Of a stretch of DNA of 64,000 bases, positions 1-10,624 are shown one piece after another (positions within the stretch are counted from its first letter, which is position 1; each line of letters begins with the position of its first letter). Made by a program: the position numbers and the translations under genes. Origin of the DNA: Gari tellinella. Its lineage: Eukaryota > Mollusca > Bivalvia > Cardiida > Psammobiidae. The DNA lies in assembly GCA_922989275.2 (NCBI GenBank), contig OV277859.1, forward strand, positions 89,958,198-90,022,197, read 5' to 3'. Below the pieces are notes generated by a model. The model was not told where the DNA came from. It saw only the letters and a program-made list of their open reading frames with translations, and made no database searches.

Positions 1-434
1 GTTTTAAGAGACCAAACAATATAATTGGAAACCTTTGAACCTGTTATAATTAAGAGACCAAACAATATTGGAAACCTTTAAACCTGTGTTTAGAGACTAA
101 ACAATATTGGAAACCTTTGAATCTGTCTTAAGAAACCAAACAATATTGGAAACCTTTGAACCTGTCTTAAGAAACCAAACAATATTGGAAACCTGTGTTT
201 AGAGACTAAACAATATTGGAAACCTTTGAACCTGTGTGTTAGAGACTAAACAATATTGGAAACTTTCAAACCTGTGTTTAGAGACTAAACAATATTGGAA
301 ACCTTCAAACCTATGTTTAGAGACTAAACAATATTGGAAACCTTTGAACCTGTTTTAAGATACCAAAACAATATTGGAAACCTTTGAACCTGTTTTAAGA
401 GACCAAAACAATATTGGAAACCTTCAAACCTGTG
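1..434. repeat. Minisatellite, ~38-bp unit
   Basis: About eleven imperfect tandem units, each built on ACCAAACAATATTGGAAACC followed by TTTGAACCTGT. Two variants alternate: one starts TTAAGAGACCAAAC, the other TTTAGAGACTAAAC. One unit has lost its TTTGAA segment. The array runs off the left window edge. The minus-strand frame reading through its end is a repeat artefact. Confidence 0.92.
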
Positions 435-582
435 TTTCTTTAAGGGAAATGGAGAATTTTTAATGAACAGAACAGAAGGGAACAAATTGTTTATTTCATC
501 TCTGGCATACAAACGTGCAATAAGAGGTATCGTCATTCAGGTTTTTTGCTAAATGACCAAATGGTGTGATGAAGCTCATATG

Positions 583-613
583 TCATTCATCATCATCATC
601 ATCATCATCATCC
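583..613. repeat. (ATC)n/(TGA)n microsatellite
   Basis: About nine trinucleotide repeats at the 3' terminus of the minus-strand LINE relic; it is best read as that element's tail. Confidence 0.85.
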
Positions 614-1462
614 AGTTTAGTTTAACCAGGCCATTGATTAATCCTTCTTATAAGGGTGAGGCCTGGCTGTCCAGTCTGGAACGTAGTCTCCCTCTCCAAG
701 CTTGGCGGTTTTGTGGGTTGATGTTTTCCAACCCTAGAGCTTCACGGCCTCGTTTTACAAGGTCCTCCCAAGATAGCTTTGGTCTACCTGGACCCCGCTG
801 TGTTGGGATGTTCAGGCATCTGATTTGAGAGATCCAGCTAGAGCTTCTCTCTACATGGCCAAGCCATTTCAACCTATTTGATTGCAGGGTTTCCGCAACG
901 CCTCTTATGTGCAGTTGCATTAACAAAGAGTCAAAACGGGACATCTTCATCTGGCTTGACCAGGCAGATCCATCGTATCATCGCTTTGTCATTTCACTGC
1001 ATACGTCCGAGTGTATTTGCTGATACAGCCCATGTCTCAGATCAGTAGAGCATAACACTCCTTACACAGGCTGAGTAGACTCTTCCTCTGGTTGCAGATG
1101 GCAGAAACTTGCTTGTCAATATGGGGAGGAGCTCTCTGAACTTTTTCCAGGCTGATTTGCAGCGTGTTATTGCTGCAAGATCGCATCCTCCTCCAGACGA
1201 CAGTGTGTCACCAAGGTAGCAAAAGTCTGTTACGACATTGAGCTTTTCATTTCCAGCCTCTACCTCTGCCATAGGCCTACCATCTGTTGGTCTGGCTGAA
1301 CCCTCACAGCGTGGGCATTTGTACTGTGGATCAGGTCTGAGTGGTCCCTTGATTCAACTGCATTTCTTGTGGACCCACTTTGAGCAGTATGAGCAAAGAA
1401 TTATTTTTCTTCCTGTTCCGCTTAGGCATACTGCACAGGGGTATTTTCAAAAATTGCTTAAA
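583..1462 (-). pseudogene. Non-LTR retrotransposon ORF2 3' end, decayed and 5'-truncated
   Basis: Read on the minus strand, this is the C-terminal part of a LINE reverse-transcriptase ORF. First comes a zinc-finger-like module (about 1460-1290): CAVC, then CSYCSKWVHKKCS, then YKCPRC. Next is the post-RT segment DFCYLGDTLSSGGGCD (about 1230) and YSACVRSVMLY before SETWAV. The terminal block contains RLKWLGHVER and GPGRPKLSWEDLVKRG, and ends at a TAA at 645-647. The 3' UTR is short and closes with a TGA-repeat tail (583-613), the usual 3' tail of such elements. It is dead: in-frame stops lie at 1354-1356, 1042-1044 (where the family's YGSETW motif has its Gly) and 994-996, and a frameshift lies near 945-960. 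The RT catalytic domain itself is absent, lost by 5' truncation; a B-like MITE lies just upstream. The superfamily (RTE, CR1 or Jockey side) is not resolved from this fragment. Confidence 0.85.
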
Positions 1463-1500
1463 TCAAACTGAAAATAAAGTTGAAAGCTCCTGTAGGATAA

Positions 1501-1662
1501 CCTGATTAGACTGCTCCCTCAGAAGCCGTCTAATCAGGGTCTACCTTGTTTGCCATTCAGCTTGCATTTTCAGTGCAAATCACAGTGTCATAAAAGCAAT
1601 TAGTTCAAATTAAAAGATAAATACAGCAGGTATACAGGGTGTTCAAATATTTAGGATTTTTA
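1501..1662. mobile_element. B-like hairpin MITE fragment
   Basis: The hairpin arms CCTGATTAGAC and GTCTAATCAGG (1501-1538) lead into GGTCTACCTTGTTTGCC. The right flank, with AAAAGCAATTAGTTCAAAT, matches the flank of a second copy at 40648-40815, so this is a distinct subfamily. The left end is missing where it meets the LINE relic. Confidence 0.6.
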
Positions 1663-1848
1663 TGGTTATTGAAATAGCTGATTGTATGTACTTTGAGGAT
1701 TAATTGGTACCCAGTTCCTCTTCAACAAAATGCTGTTTGTCTAACTTATGGTTAAATTATTGACAGTCCTCAAACCTTTAAACGCTTTAATGTCAATATG
1801 CTGAAACACTTGTTATAACTCTTAACTTTAAGTACCCTTCTCTTAAGC

Positions 1849-1987
1849 TTAACCCATTACTCCTTATGTAACAGAGTTTAACGCATTTAATTTATTCCTC
1901 CACTGAAGCAAATAATTCCACTTTATACAGTCATGAATATTCAATATAAGAAATACTGGAAGCTTAAAGCAGGCGGAAAGGGTTTAA
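1849..1987 (+). mobile_element. Family A MITE, hairpin lost
   Basis: Starts TTAACCCATTACTCC, keeps CCTCCACTGAAG and TATACAGTCATGAATAT, and runs to AAGCTTAAAGCAGG. It then jumps straight to a terminal AAAGGGTTTAA, so the hairpin and the right arm are deleted. Confidence 0.7.
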
Positions 1988-2088
1988 ATTGAATTGTTTT
2001 GTGTCAAAAGAATGATTGTTATGTCATTTTGAGTCTGGGCTTGGATATATATTATAGGTACATGATGGTGGATAATTGGGAAGTCTTG

Positions 2089-2343
2089 CAGGGCCGCCAT
2101 TTCTCCGGATTTTTCCTAAATCTTCTGATTTTTTTCTGGTACATGGTAGTTTAAAGCAGGCTGAAAGTAAAGCAGAATGCGCCTTAAGGCGCATTCTGCT
2201 TTACTTCCAGCCTGCTTTAAGTAGTCACCTGTCAACAAAACTAGAAACAGGCTATGTGGTAAAGGTACGATTCCTAAAATCGCACTTGAAATATGCAAAT
2301 TTGGAAATCTTAGGATTTTTCATGCCAACTTATGGCAGCCCTG
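2089..2343 (+). mobile_element. Family E MITE, copy 1 (6-bp TSD)
   Basis: The terminal inverted repeats CAGGGCCGCCAT and ATGGCAGCCCTG are flanked by the perfect 6-bp duplication GTCTTG (2083-2088 and 2344-2349). The centre (about 2150-2222) is a family A type hairpin, AAAGCAGGCTGAAAGTAAAG and its complement, with the A-type border CTAGAAACAGGCTATGTGG. So A sequence sits inside an hAT-like frame. Confidence 0.85.
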
Positions 2344-2451
2344 GTCTTGTACTTATTAACATGGTTTATTTAAGGAAAGTGATGGCCAATAAAACATTTA
2401 GCCACTTTCAGCAGAGGTAGATGATGCAGGCATCATTAATATGTCTTTTAA

Positions 2452-2646
2452 TTCTTTTGCATGCTAGCGGCGGATACAATGTGCCACAGTGATTACTTTT
2501 GCAAACAATATAGCGGCGTATCATAAGGACCCAAACTGTTTGACACTCTGACACTGTTTTGAAAGGAAATTTTGAAAAATTCTATTTTTAGAACAGTAGC
2601 AGACGACAATTGTTGCAGACGAAAAACATACCCAGCATGCAAAGGT
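2452..2646 (-). mobile_element. Family C MITE, hairpin damaged
   Basis: Reverse of the C consensus: GCATGCTAGCGGCGGATA at the left, CAAACAAT and CCCAAACTGTTTG around a deleted hairpin, then GCAGACGACAATTGTTGCAG and ACCCAGCATGCAAAG at the right. Confidence 0.7.
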
Positions 2647-2750
2647 TTCTTCTTCTGCTTCAACACTGTCAGCTGCAAAATTTGTTGTCTGCATTTTTTG
2701 TCATATTGAGTTTTATCATTATCAGAATCAAGATGTCAGGTCTCAATAGG

Positions 2751-2812
2751 CATGTCAAATAGTTTGGATCCAGATCAGATGGATCTAAACTGTTTGCAAT
2801 TTGGAGTCAGTT
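2751..2812. mobile_element. C-type hairpin fragment
   Basis: GTCAAATAGTTTGGATCC, GATCAGATGGATC, then AAACTGTTTGC: the two outer arms of a C hairpin with the GACGCC apex deleted. Confidence 0.55.
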
Positions 2813-2967
2813 TGAGTTTGGCATTATAAGGGTTAATAGCTTTATCACTCTGAAAGTCAATTTGAGGTATGCAGGTAGGTATAGTTTGGTAATAATTATC
2901 AATTTTGACTGAGAGTGGACATATTGTTTTCTATATGGACAATAGCGGTATCATTAGAGCATTTGTC

Positions 2968-3194
2968 TTAACCCATTTACTCCATAGCCTGTATCAAGTT
3001 ATGAAGATAATTAACTACTTAAAGCAGGTTGAAAGAAAAGCTGAATGTGCCTTAAGGCACATTCTGCTTTACTTTCATCCTGCTTTAATCAAGCTACAAT
3101 CAGCTATGATTTAGGAAATAATTCTTATGACACATGTTCATGATGGTATAAATTTACTAAGTGGAGGAATAAATTAAATGTGGGAAAGGGTTAA
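2968..3194 (-). mobile_element. Family A MITE
   Basis: TTAACCCATTTACTCCATAG at the left and GTGGGAAAGGGTTAA at the right. The hairpin is AAAGCAGGTTGAAAGAAAAG with a TGTGCC-TTAA-GGCACA apex. Confidence 0.85.
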
Positions 3195-3277
3195 ATAGTA
3201 CAGTGTGTTCCAGAACCATACAAAAATGGTGGCAGCCCCTAGCTATCCATGGAAGAGACAGACACAGAAAGTGTCAT

Positions 3278-3456
3278 AAAGGGGTGTAAAGCGAACAAAT
3301 CCAGCATTTTCTCACTTATTTCAGTACCAAATCCTATGGTGTTACTACTCATTAGAATCGTCTCTTCGAGACGATTCTAATGAGTAGTGACATCATAGGG
3401 TTTAAAGCAGAAATAAAGATTTTAGTTTTTGAAATACTCCCCTTATCTGGAACCCT
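3278..3456. mobile_element. Family D MITE
   Basis: Hairpin CTACTCATTAGAATCGTCTC with its exact complement, bounded by ATCCTATGGTG and CATAGGGTTTAAAGC. The right end CTTATCTGGAACCCT is intact; the left CAGGGCTCC end is eroded. Confidence 0.75.
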
Positions 3457-4022
3457 TAATTATCCTCAAAAAATATATACAGTAAGTATATTTCAAATAC
3501 ACCTATAATACTGCATCTCAAAATGAATAACACTTTCCATCAGGATTTTAGAAATTTGCATATTACCATCAAAGCGGGGTAATTCATTTTAACCTTTTAC
3601 CGCGAAAATTTTACCATCTGTTTTAACTTTATTGTCTGCTAAAACGTTTCATCCAAAATTAAATGCAAAATGCAAAATTTTACAGTTTTGACAGAAGAAT
3701 TATTGAAATAAGTGCCAAAATATTTGGATCCTGTTCTGACACCACATTAAAAGGTGTCTGGTCTAGATCCACATAATGTTTGCCATGTTGACTTTAAAGT
3801 CGTCTACGACAATGAAAGGGTTAAAGTAATGGGAGTGGGAGTGAGGAGTAATTATCTTTCCATCAAAGCTTTGAATTTGAAATCTTGGAAAGTTTGAGTG
3901 ATCAAGTTTCTACTATGTATTCATTTATTGTATTTATATGCCATTTGTAATTTTTCCATATTACGTCTGAATTGATTCTTTTGACATATTGAGCACATAT
4001 CTTTCTAGCAACTTTTGGATTT

Positions 4023-4250
4023 TTAACCCATTGCATGCTGGGTAATATTTGGCGGCCATTTTAAAATGTCGTCTGCAGCAGGAAGAACTAAAATATTTCC
4101 AAAAGATTTTAGCAGTTTCTGATAGAATATTGACTTAGCAGCAAACAGTCTTGATTTCAGATCAGGCCCCACAATGTGGGGCCTGATCTGAGATCAAAAC
4201 TGTTTGCCTAAAGATACACCTAAAAGTGTATCCCGCATAAAATGGGTCAA
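4023..4250 (+). mobile_element. Family M MITE, copy 1
   Basis: TTAACCCATTGCATGCTGGG at the left and AAAATGGGTCAA at the right. The hairpin GATCAGGCCCCACA / TGTGGGGCCTGATC is embedded in CAAACAGTCTTGAT and ATCAAAACTGTTTG. A second copy lies at 27188-27415. Confidence 0.8.
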
Positions 4251-4454
4251 ATGAAAATTGTATCACTTATCTCTCACTAAAGTCTCTGTTTACAATGTGC
4301 TAGACCAAATAAGTCTCATGCAATGAATAATCGAAAGAAAATAAACTTTTCACAGCAAATAAGATGAGCCCTACGGCATGATTACTGATTGGCAATAAAT
4401 TAACAGAAACAGCTTTAGATAGCGAGAGTATATATCAAATTCTGAAATATCTCT

Positions 4455-4548
4455 ATCTCCACCAAACCTTATGTTGTGACTACTCAATAGAATCGTCTCG
4501 AAGAGACAATTCTATTGAGTAGTCAAAACATACCGTTTAATGGAGACA
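4455..4548. repeat. D-type hairpin in a different frame
   Basis: A near-perfect inverted repeat of about 45 bp per arm: GTGACTACTCAATAGAATCG and its complement. It is bounded by TCTCC...AAACC and GGTTTAATGGAGA-like sequence, not by the CAGGGCTCC ends of family D. A similar frame occurs at 33970-34032. Confidence 0.6.
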
Positions 4549-5106
4549 TAACGTAGAAAACGTGGAAAATTGTCATCATTTTCCTCGTTTCTCAGGAAAG
4601 CTGCATTTTTCTTTTAGAACGTTGGCATTATTTGGTATCAATACGCTGCGAGTGTGAAAATGACATGTACGTCAGTGACAATCACATTATTACCTAATGC
4701 CTATAGCATCTTAATCCTTTCCTGCTTTGTTTATTTAATCCCAAACCAATTTACCCCATAGCAATTGACAGGAAACATCTTCAATTTTCACTACTCAAAT
4801 TAACTATGAGGGAAAACAGTATACTCTGCACTGCAGATGCGAGAGACCAAACCGAACATTTTCTAGCACCTCAACTTTTATTTCTCAATCCAACCCTTTC
4901 TTATATGTTACTCATATGAAAAGTCCCTTCTTGACGGTTCTAATGGGTATAGAAACAGCAATGGGTGTAGTGGAGACATAAGGATTAAGGATTTTAGAAT
5001 TTAAAATACTCACTGTATTTGGAGCTGTTAAATTGTTCTCCAAATGTTCATTTGAAATGGTGCTGATTGTGCAATGAAGATAAACAAACACTAGTGTCCC
5101 ACGCAA

Positions 5107-5640
5107 AAATAGCCCTAAGCTTTAATAACATTGTAGAGCTAGATAAAAGGTTGATTTTGTTTCGGCAAAATAGAACTATAGGTATATTCCTTCTCCATTC
5201 AGGGCAAAGACAGCATTTTCATATTAACGACATGACATTGTATCTTTTCAATATCTTCTGAATGATTTTCAGTCCATACACAATTCATTATTACTACACC
5301 CCCATGATTGATGATTTGGAGCACACTGGTTTTGGTCTGTCTGTCTGTCTGTTTAACCTTTAAGCCATAACCTTGGAACTGCATGCTAAAGAGACTTCAT
5401 AATATTATTCACCATGTGCACTCAACTCAAGCAGCCCTTAAAACCCTGGGTATACAATTGGGTCATGTGACTCATGTACCACAAAGGTGAAGGTCATTCA
5501 GAGTCATTTGGCCACATCAGGGAGCATATTGTTTCACAAACACATCATGTTATTATTGTGTATGCATTGTACATTGTGCATAAATACATCCTGTAGACTA
5601 ACAGACACTGTAGACTAACAGACACTATTTTCATCCTGTT
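5107..5640. other. No recognised feature
   Basis: AT-rich unique-looking sequence. The only structure I see is a short GTCT microsatellite at 5334-5353. Confidence 0.5.
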
Positions 5641-5862
5641 TTAAGCCTTTCCTCCCTGAAACCTCAAATAGACAATTCTAGTTTTCAATTAAGTCTAGTC
5701 AATTTTTTACTTATTAGGGTTGATTTTTACAATATATGTCAAAATGACAAACAGTGTAGACCCTGATCAGAGGATACACTGTTTGCATAGGACAAATGTA
5801 CTCCTCATAGGTACGCTGTTTGCAAAAGACGCATATATGCCTGACTAGGGTTCAAAGAGTTA
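5641..5862 (-). mobile_element. Family B MITE, shortened hairpin
   Basis: Reverse of the B consensus: TTAAGCCTTTCCTCCCTGAA at the left, AATTCTAGTTTTCAA, CAAACAGTGTAGACCCTGAT, and the degenerate end GGGTTCAAAGAGTTA. The apex is deleted, leaving GATCAGAGGATACACTGTTTG. Confidence 0.75.
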
Positions 5863-5917
5863 TGCTCCGTTCTCACTGTCACGGTGCTGATCGCATGCAG
5901 CAGCAGTGCTGGGCTTT

Positions 5918-5990
5918 AGCAGCCCTCTGATCTGGGTCTACATTGTTTGCATTGGACAAATGTTCTCTTTACAGGCTACACTGTGAATAA
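5918..5990 (-). mobile_element. Family B half-element
   Basis: Only one arm is present: AGCCCTCTGATCTGGGTCTA, CATTGTTTGC, then the TGGACAAATGTTCTC border. The other arm is missing up to the apex. Confidence 0.6.
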
Positions 5991-6390
5991 CAAGTATATA
6001 TACTCATTGCTACCATTCAATGTGTTAACGTATGAAAAGGTGTTTGTTTCATTGAAAGTGTTCACTTATTTATTAGCTATACTAGAATCTATATACCAAA
6101 TGGTATCCAATTGCGCAACTTTTCCCATCACTTAGATACTTTAAGGACAGAAAATGTCGGCAGCAAATTAACTGCATTATCGGTTATCAAATTATTGCAA
6201 TTTTCTCATTACTTTCACAGTAAAACTTAATAATCGGTATAAAATGATGTAGGAGAGGCTTCTGTCAGTCGTAAATCTCCAACAATTCAATTTCTCGTCT
6301 AAATCCTCTTTCCAGCTACACTATAACACTGAAACTACTAATTTTTCCAAATATGGACTCTCTCATTTTCTAAATATGGACCAGTTTATA

Positions 6391-6520
6391 TTGACTCTTG
6401 AGGGGACTGTCCCAAAAATCTTTAAAACCATAGCAAACAGTGAAGACTCAGATCAGAGGGCTCCTGAAGGAGCCCTCTGATCTGAGTCTACACTGTTTGC
6501 AAATAAGGCATATACTTGTT
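6391..6520. mobile_element. B-type hairpin MITE, TTGACTCTTGAGG end
   Basis: Hairpin 6434-6500: CAAACAGTGAAGACTCAGAT, CAGAGGGCTCC-TGAA-GGAGCCCTCTG and complement. The left flank TTGACTCTTGAGGGGACTGT recurs next to the hairpin at 14719-14866, so this is a B subfamily. Confidence 0.65.
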
Positions 6521-6862
6521 TCCAAGCACAGTACAGATTAATCAATTATTAACTTCTAGATAAATTATAACTAACAGCATTTAATTGTCCAATATAGTTC
6601 CTGTAATTTCGGTGCGAAATGCAGTGTTCCTGCAGTCACAATCAAAATCTATGGAGTTGTAGCTGCAATAAATTAATATTATCCGTCATTACCATAAAAC
6701 ACTTACGAAAGACATGAGAATCACCATCACAACAATGACAATTAAACCAGTAGGCAACGTGACAATCAATTTGTTCGTTTCACATTGATTGACTGGCGTT
6801 TACAAACAGGTAAAATTAAGATAGAATTGTTTGTCAATTGTGCTGCAAAGCAGCAAATACCG

Positions 6863-7073
6863 TAATTAAAACCTCTCTATTAACGACCACTATTTTGAGT
6901 TAATTATTTTGTTTTTTTAAGGCAGGTGGTTGCTAGAAGCAAAGTGAAAGTAAAACAGAAAGCTCCTATAAGAGTTTTCTGTTTTTCTTTCACCTTGCTT
7001 TAAGCTGCCACCTGTCTCTCATACAGTCAATACATCTTACTTTTCAGGGTCGTAATAGAGAGGTTTTAGTGTA
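6863..7073. mobile_element. Family F MITE, copy 1
   Basis: Inverted ends: AAAACCTCTCTATTAACGAC and GGTCGTAATAGAGAGGTTTT. The hairpin GTGAAAGTAAAACAGAAAGC pairs with GTTTTTCTTTCACC inside AGGTGG-type arms (CAGGTGGTTGC and GCTGCCACCTG). Confidence 0.75.
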
Positions 7074-7228
7074 CATAGAAAACATTTTGTGAGCAACTGA
7101 ATCTTAGCATCTTGATTAAACTTCATATAGTGCAATGCCTGCAAGACACACAGATAGTAGCTCTGCCTTCTAAATATTCATTCCTTGGTTCATTGTACTC
7201 AAATTAATATTGTCATCTGAATCAATTG

Positions 7229-7508
7229 AGGGGCCTCCGTGGCCTAGTGGTATAGTCACTGTGACTTACATCACTAAGCTCCTCACCGCTGTGAGTTCGA
7301 ATCCCAGTAGGGTCGTTCGGATTTTTCATGTGGGGAAGCCTTCCAGCTGGCTTGCGGAAGGTCGGTGGTTCTACCCAGTTGCCGATTTGTGCCTGAAACA
7401 GTGCATAAAGGACTTCTGGGGTCTTCCTCCACCTATAATTAGCTGGACGTCGCGATATGACTGAAATACTGTTGAAAGCGACGTAAAATCAAAACAAATC
7501 AAATCAAA
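7229..7508 (+). mobile_element. tRNA-derived SINE, copy 1
   Basis: A 280-bp retroposon. It has an A-box-like TGGCCTAGTGG (7240-7250), a B box GAGTTCGAATCCC (about 7293-7305), a body containing GGGGTCTTCCTCCACC, a 3' part with GACTGAAATACTGTTGAAAG, and an AAATC-repeat tail. The 13-bp duplication TCTGAATCAATTG (7216-7228 and 7509-7521) proves insertion. The body resembles molluscan V-SINE-type elements; the family name is inference. The plus-strand frame inside it is meaningless. Confidence 0.9.
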
Positions 7509-7554
7509 TCTGAATCAATTGTCATCCACTACGTACTGCTGTAATGGGTTCAAC

Positions 7555-7625
7555 GGGGCATTTCATCTGGATCCCAACTGTTTGCAATGGTAATCCCAGC
7601 TCCAACGCAAGGAGTTCCCACTTGA
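7555..7625 (-). mobile_element. C-type half-hairpin
   Basis: GGGCATTTCATCTGGATCC then CAACTGTTTGCAATGGTAAT: one arm and border of a C element, broken at the apex. Confidence 0.5.
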
Positions 7626-7881
7626 CAAACATTACAAATACTGTATTTTAATGCATTTGCTTCAACCTTCAAACTGTACTCAATGCCATTCTCTATACTC
7701 AAGAATATCTGTTGAAAGAAAACGACCAAAAAAGCACACATTTTACCCCAAACACTTTGTCTTCACATATTTAGCTACTGATGAAATGCTTGCACTTTCC
7801 ATATATTCAATCTAACCGGCGTTATTAGAAACAAACTTCTATTAAGAATCATGGAAATAGCTAAAGACAGATGCCTCTTAT

Positions 7882-7968
7882 TGCAGGACAAATGTAAAGC
7901 AGAAAGCTCCCTAGGGAGCTTTCTGCATTACATTTGTCCTGCAGTAAGAAGTCACCTGTCTTAAAGAG
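7882..7968. repeat. Family G hairpin
   Basis: GCAGGACAAATGTAAAGCAG with apex AAAGCTCCCTAGGGAGCTTT and the complementary arm CTGCATTACATTTGTCCTGC, followed by AGTCACCTGTCTTA. Confidence 0.75.
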
Positions 7969-8364
7969 GGAAAATATTTTTTCTCCGGGAATGGTAGTTA
8001 AACTCAGGTATGGTTGTATAAAGATTTGCCTAATGCAACAATGCAGGTTGGGAATTTTGCTATTCAGACAATTAGATAAATGCCAGTGTGAATAGATCCC
8101 TCTATACCAGGGTGTGAAACTAATGCAATAAGTCTGACATTAATCTAATGGCTGTATGGGGGTAGGAAAAAAACGTTTCATAGATTTTCTATCACACAAG
8201 GATCATTATCCAAGCCTGGAGCGTCCAATGAATTAAATTCGCCCCTAATGTTCGGGAGCTTGTTTATTGCGACATTAAATCTCCGTCACCCTGTGTACAG
8301 AAAGAAGGCAAACATACCACACTTTCCTCTCTACCCCAGCGCCTTGTTACCAATATCCAATGCC

Positions 8365-8615
8365 TTAACCCTTTGAACCCTAGTCCCGCCTATAGGCGTC
8401 CTTTTCAAAAAGTGTACATGTGAATAGTACACTTGTCCTATGCAAACAGTGAATACCCAGATCAGAGGGCTCCGAAAGGAGCCCTCTGATCAGGGTCTTC
8501 ACTGTTTGTCATAATGTCAAACATTGTCAAAAACAACCCTTAAAAGTCATAAATGGACTAGACTAAGATGGAAACTGGAATTGTCTATTTAAAGTTTCAG
8601 GGAGGAAAGAGTTAA
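8365..8615 (+). mobile_element. Family B MITE, full length
   Basis: TTAACCCTTTGAACCCTAGT to GGAGGAAAGAGTTAA. The hairpin is CAAACAGTGAATACCCAGAT, CAGAGGGCTCCGAAAGGAGC and complement. A 12-bp motif, GTACATGTGAAT, also forms a small local repeat with TAGTACACTTG. Confidence 0.9.
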
Positions 8616-9103
8616 CGGCATTATCAACCTCATTGTAATTATCGCCATGACAATCAAATCACTGGGAAATGCTTTTGTAGTTTTTGATGAATTAATTTCA
8701 ATAAGAAAGTACATTAGTTTTATTAAGTCATATTGTAATGAAGGTGATAGGAATGAATAGTAAGAGGTCTTGAGGAAGTACTCCGTCATATTGCTCGAGG
8801 AAATCGTCTATTTTCAGGAACTTAACAATGACAGCTCATGCTGAGCTTTCCTTATATCAAAGCCGAGTCAATAGACTGGCGATCTTTATTTTCCGACAGT
8901 TTTAGCGTAACCTACAGACAATCACTGTGACAAGACCATTCATCTTAACTACATTAGTCTGCTTATAAATTAAATGCCAATGGTCGCTTTAATTTCCAAA
9001 GTCTGGGTTTGACACAAAACACAACAGAATCTTGAGAACTAGGTCACCGAACATGAGAAATCCATTCAAAGGAAATTCTTGCTAAACCCTTACACTGCTA
9101 ACA
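8616..9103. other. No recognised feature
   Basis: AT-rich, without a hairpin, terminal repeat or coding signal that I can support. Confidence 0.4.
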
Positions 9104-9300
9104 ACGGCTCCAGATTTGAAGAGGGAGTAAACTGAACAAATCTAACATTTTATCAAACTTATTTCAGTACCAAATCCTATGGTGATACTACTCATTAGAA
9201 TCGTCTCGAAGAGCCGATTCTAATGAGTAGTAACACCATTGGGTTTAATGCAGAAATTAAGATTTTAATTCTTGAAATACTTCCCTTTTCTGGAGCTTTG
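9104..9300. mobile_element. Family D MITE
   Basis: GGCTCCAGAT at the left and TCTGGAGCTTTG at the right. The hairpin CTCATTAGAATCGTCTC pairs with GAGCCGATTCTAATGAG, which has one unmatched base (C for A). Confidence 0.78.
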
Positions 9301-9389
9301 TGCTGACTTTCTAAAGGGACTATTCCATTCTCTATGATGAACAGTTGATGTTGTCTTTCAAGAGATTTATTTTTAAAATGATTATTAGT

Positions 9390-9470
9390 ATGACAAACAG
9401 TGCAGACTCTGATCAGATAGCTCCTTCCGGAGCTCTCTGATCTGGGTCTACACTGATTGCAAGTTATATT
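9390..9470. mobile_element. B-type hairpin
   Basis: CAAACAGTGCAGACTCTGAT, CAGATAGCTCC-TTCC-GGAGCTCTCTG, TCTACACTGATTGCAAG. The ends of the element are not clear. Confidence 0.6.
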
Positions 9471-9895
9471 TTCATATTCAATTCCCCACAATAACTGTAA
9501 CATTGGCTGAACAAAATAGTCAGTTTTAATTAAAGATGGTAGTTACTTTGTAGCTGTTTTACTGTCCTCAATGTAAATCTGATTTTTTGGCTCGGACGAG
9601 CCTATATCGAATGCTAAAGTATAAAATGGGTGCGAGTCTAGCTCCCCCTACAAACAAATCCTGTCATACGGGGTTTACATATGCTATCTAACAGAGCTTC
9701 AGTTGCTGGGCACGTCACTATCAGATAAACCGTGTAGCAGCTCTGAGTTAAACTCAGGATCCTTAGTCTGTACCTGTGGTGATTTAAACATCGTATTTAC
9801 TCCCTTGTACTAAACATTCACCTAGTAGTCATAGCAGACGATGCATTATAAGACATGCACATTACAAAATTCTTTAGGGTCTTTAAGTGCTGCAG
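9471..9895. other. No recognised feature
   Basis: Unique-looking AT-rich DNA; no supported gene or terminal repeat. Confidence 0.4.
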
Positions 9896-9975
9896 GTTAC
9901 TGCTTAATGCATGGCAATGGTAATGCAGAAACTCCATAACTAGCTTTCTGCATTACTTTGTTCTACATTAAACTG
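9896..9975. repeat. Family G hairpin
   Basis: GCAATGGTAATGCAGAAACT with complement GCTTTCTGCATTACTTTG; the apex is imperfect. Confidence 0.5.
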
Positions 9976-10143
9976 AAAGTCCGAGCCTGCAGTACTACAG
10001 TACTTTGATTTTCTTTTCCTTTCATCTACTACGCAGCTGTCAAATGTCCAACAGTTTAGATCTGGAAAATTACTCAGCATCTAAACCAGATTTCAACTGT
10101 TCATTAAAGTCATTTGGCAAATGAAGTTTACTTGAAGTATAAC

Positions 10144-10400
10144 TTAACCCATTAGACCATAAATATGCCTTTTTAACCCTTAAATTTAAATGATTCCTCC
10201 AATGAAGAAATTACTTCCAAATTATACCGTCATGAATATGTTCTATAAGAAATATTTTCTGTATTCTAGCAGATGAAAGCTTAAAGCAGGTTAAAAGTAA
10301 AGCAGAATGTGCCTTAAGGCACATTCTGCTTTACTTTCAACCTACTTTAAGTAGTCACCTGTCTTCAAAACCAGAAACAGGCTATGGGGTAAAGGGTTAT
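10144..10400 (+). mobile_element. Family A MITE
   Basis: TTAACCCATTAGACCATAAA to GGGGTAAAGGGTTAT. The hairpin is AAAGCAGGTTAAAAGTAAAG, apex TGTGCC-TTAA-GGCACA. Confidence 0.88.
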
Positions 10401-10454
10401 AGCACAACGAAATCCATCTATAACAACCACTGAAACAAGTACGGTAATCACTTC

Positions 10455-10531
10455 ATGAAAGATGAAAGTTAAGCAGACATCTCCTTCAGAAGCTTTCTGC
10501 TTTACATTTATCTTCCTTAAAGCAGCCACCT
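10455..10531. repeat. Family G hairpin fragment
   Basis: AAAGATGAAAGTTAAGCAGA and GCTTTCTGCTTTACATTTAT flank a CTCCTTCAGAAG apex, followed by TTAAAGCAGCCACC. Confidence 0.5.
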
Positions 10532-10624
10532 TAACCTTTTACCAGAATTCCATACCAAAAACCAGCCTTTTTTGAGAAGTCATCAGAGACTGAACAGGTT
10601 TTTTTTACCACATATTGAGTCTGT

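Noticed and set aside
1..434. CRISPR-like array of regularly spaced repeats
   Set aside because: Units are directly contiguous without unique spacers, and the genome is animal; it is a minisatellite.
1238..1471. 77-codon plus-strand frame
   Set aside because: Antisense shadow of the LINE zinc-finger region on the minus strand.
2143..2222. Long hairpins as microRNA precursors
   Set aside because: The stems are near-perfect inverted repeats in hundreds-of-bases MITEs present in dozens of copies; nothing here marks a single processed miRNA. Kept only as an inference about dsRNA.
7210..7464. 84-codon frame also found at 20607-20810
   Set aside because: Translation of the SINE body in both places; not a conserved gene.
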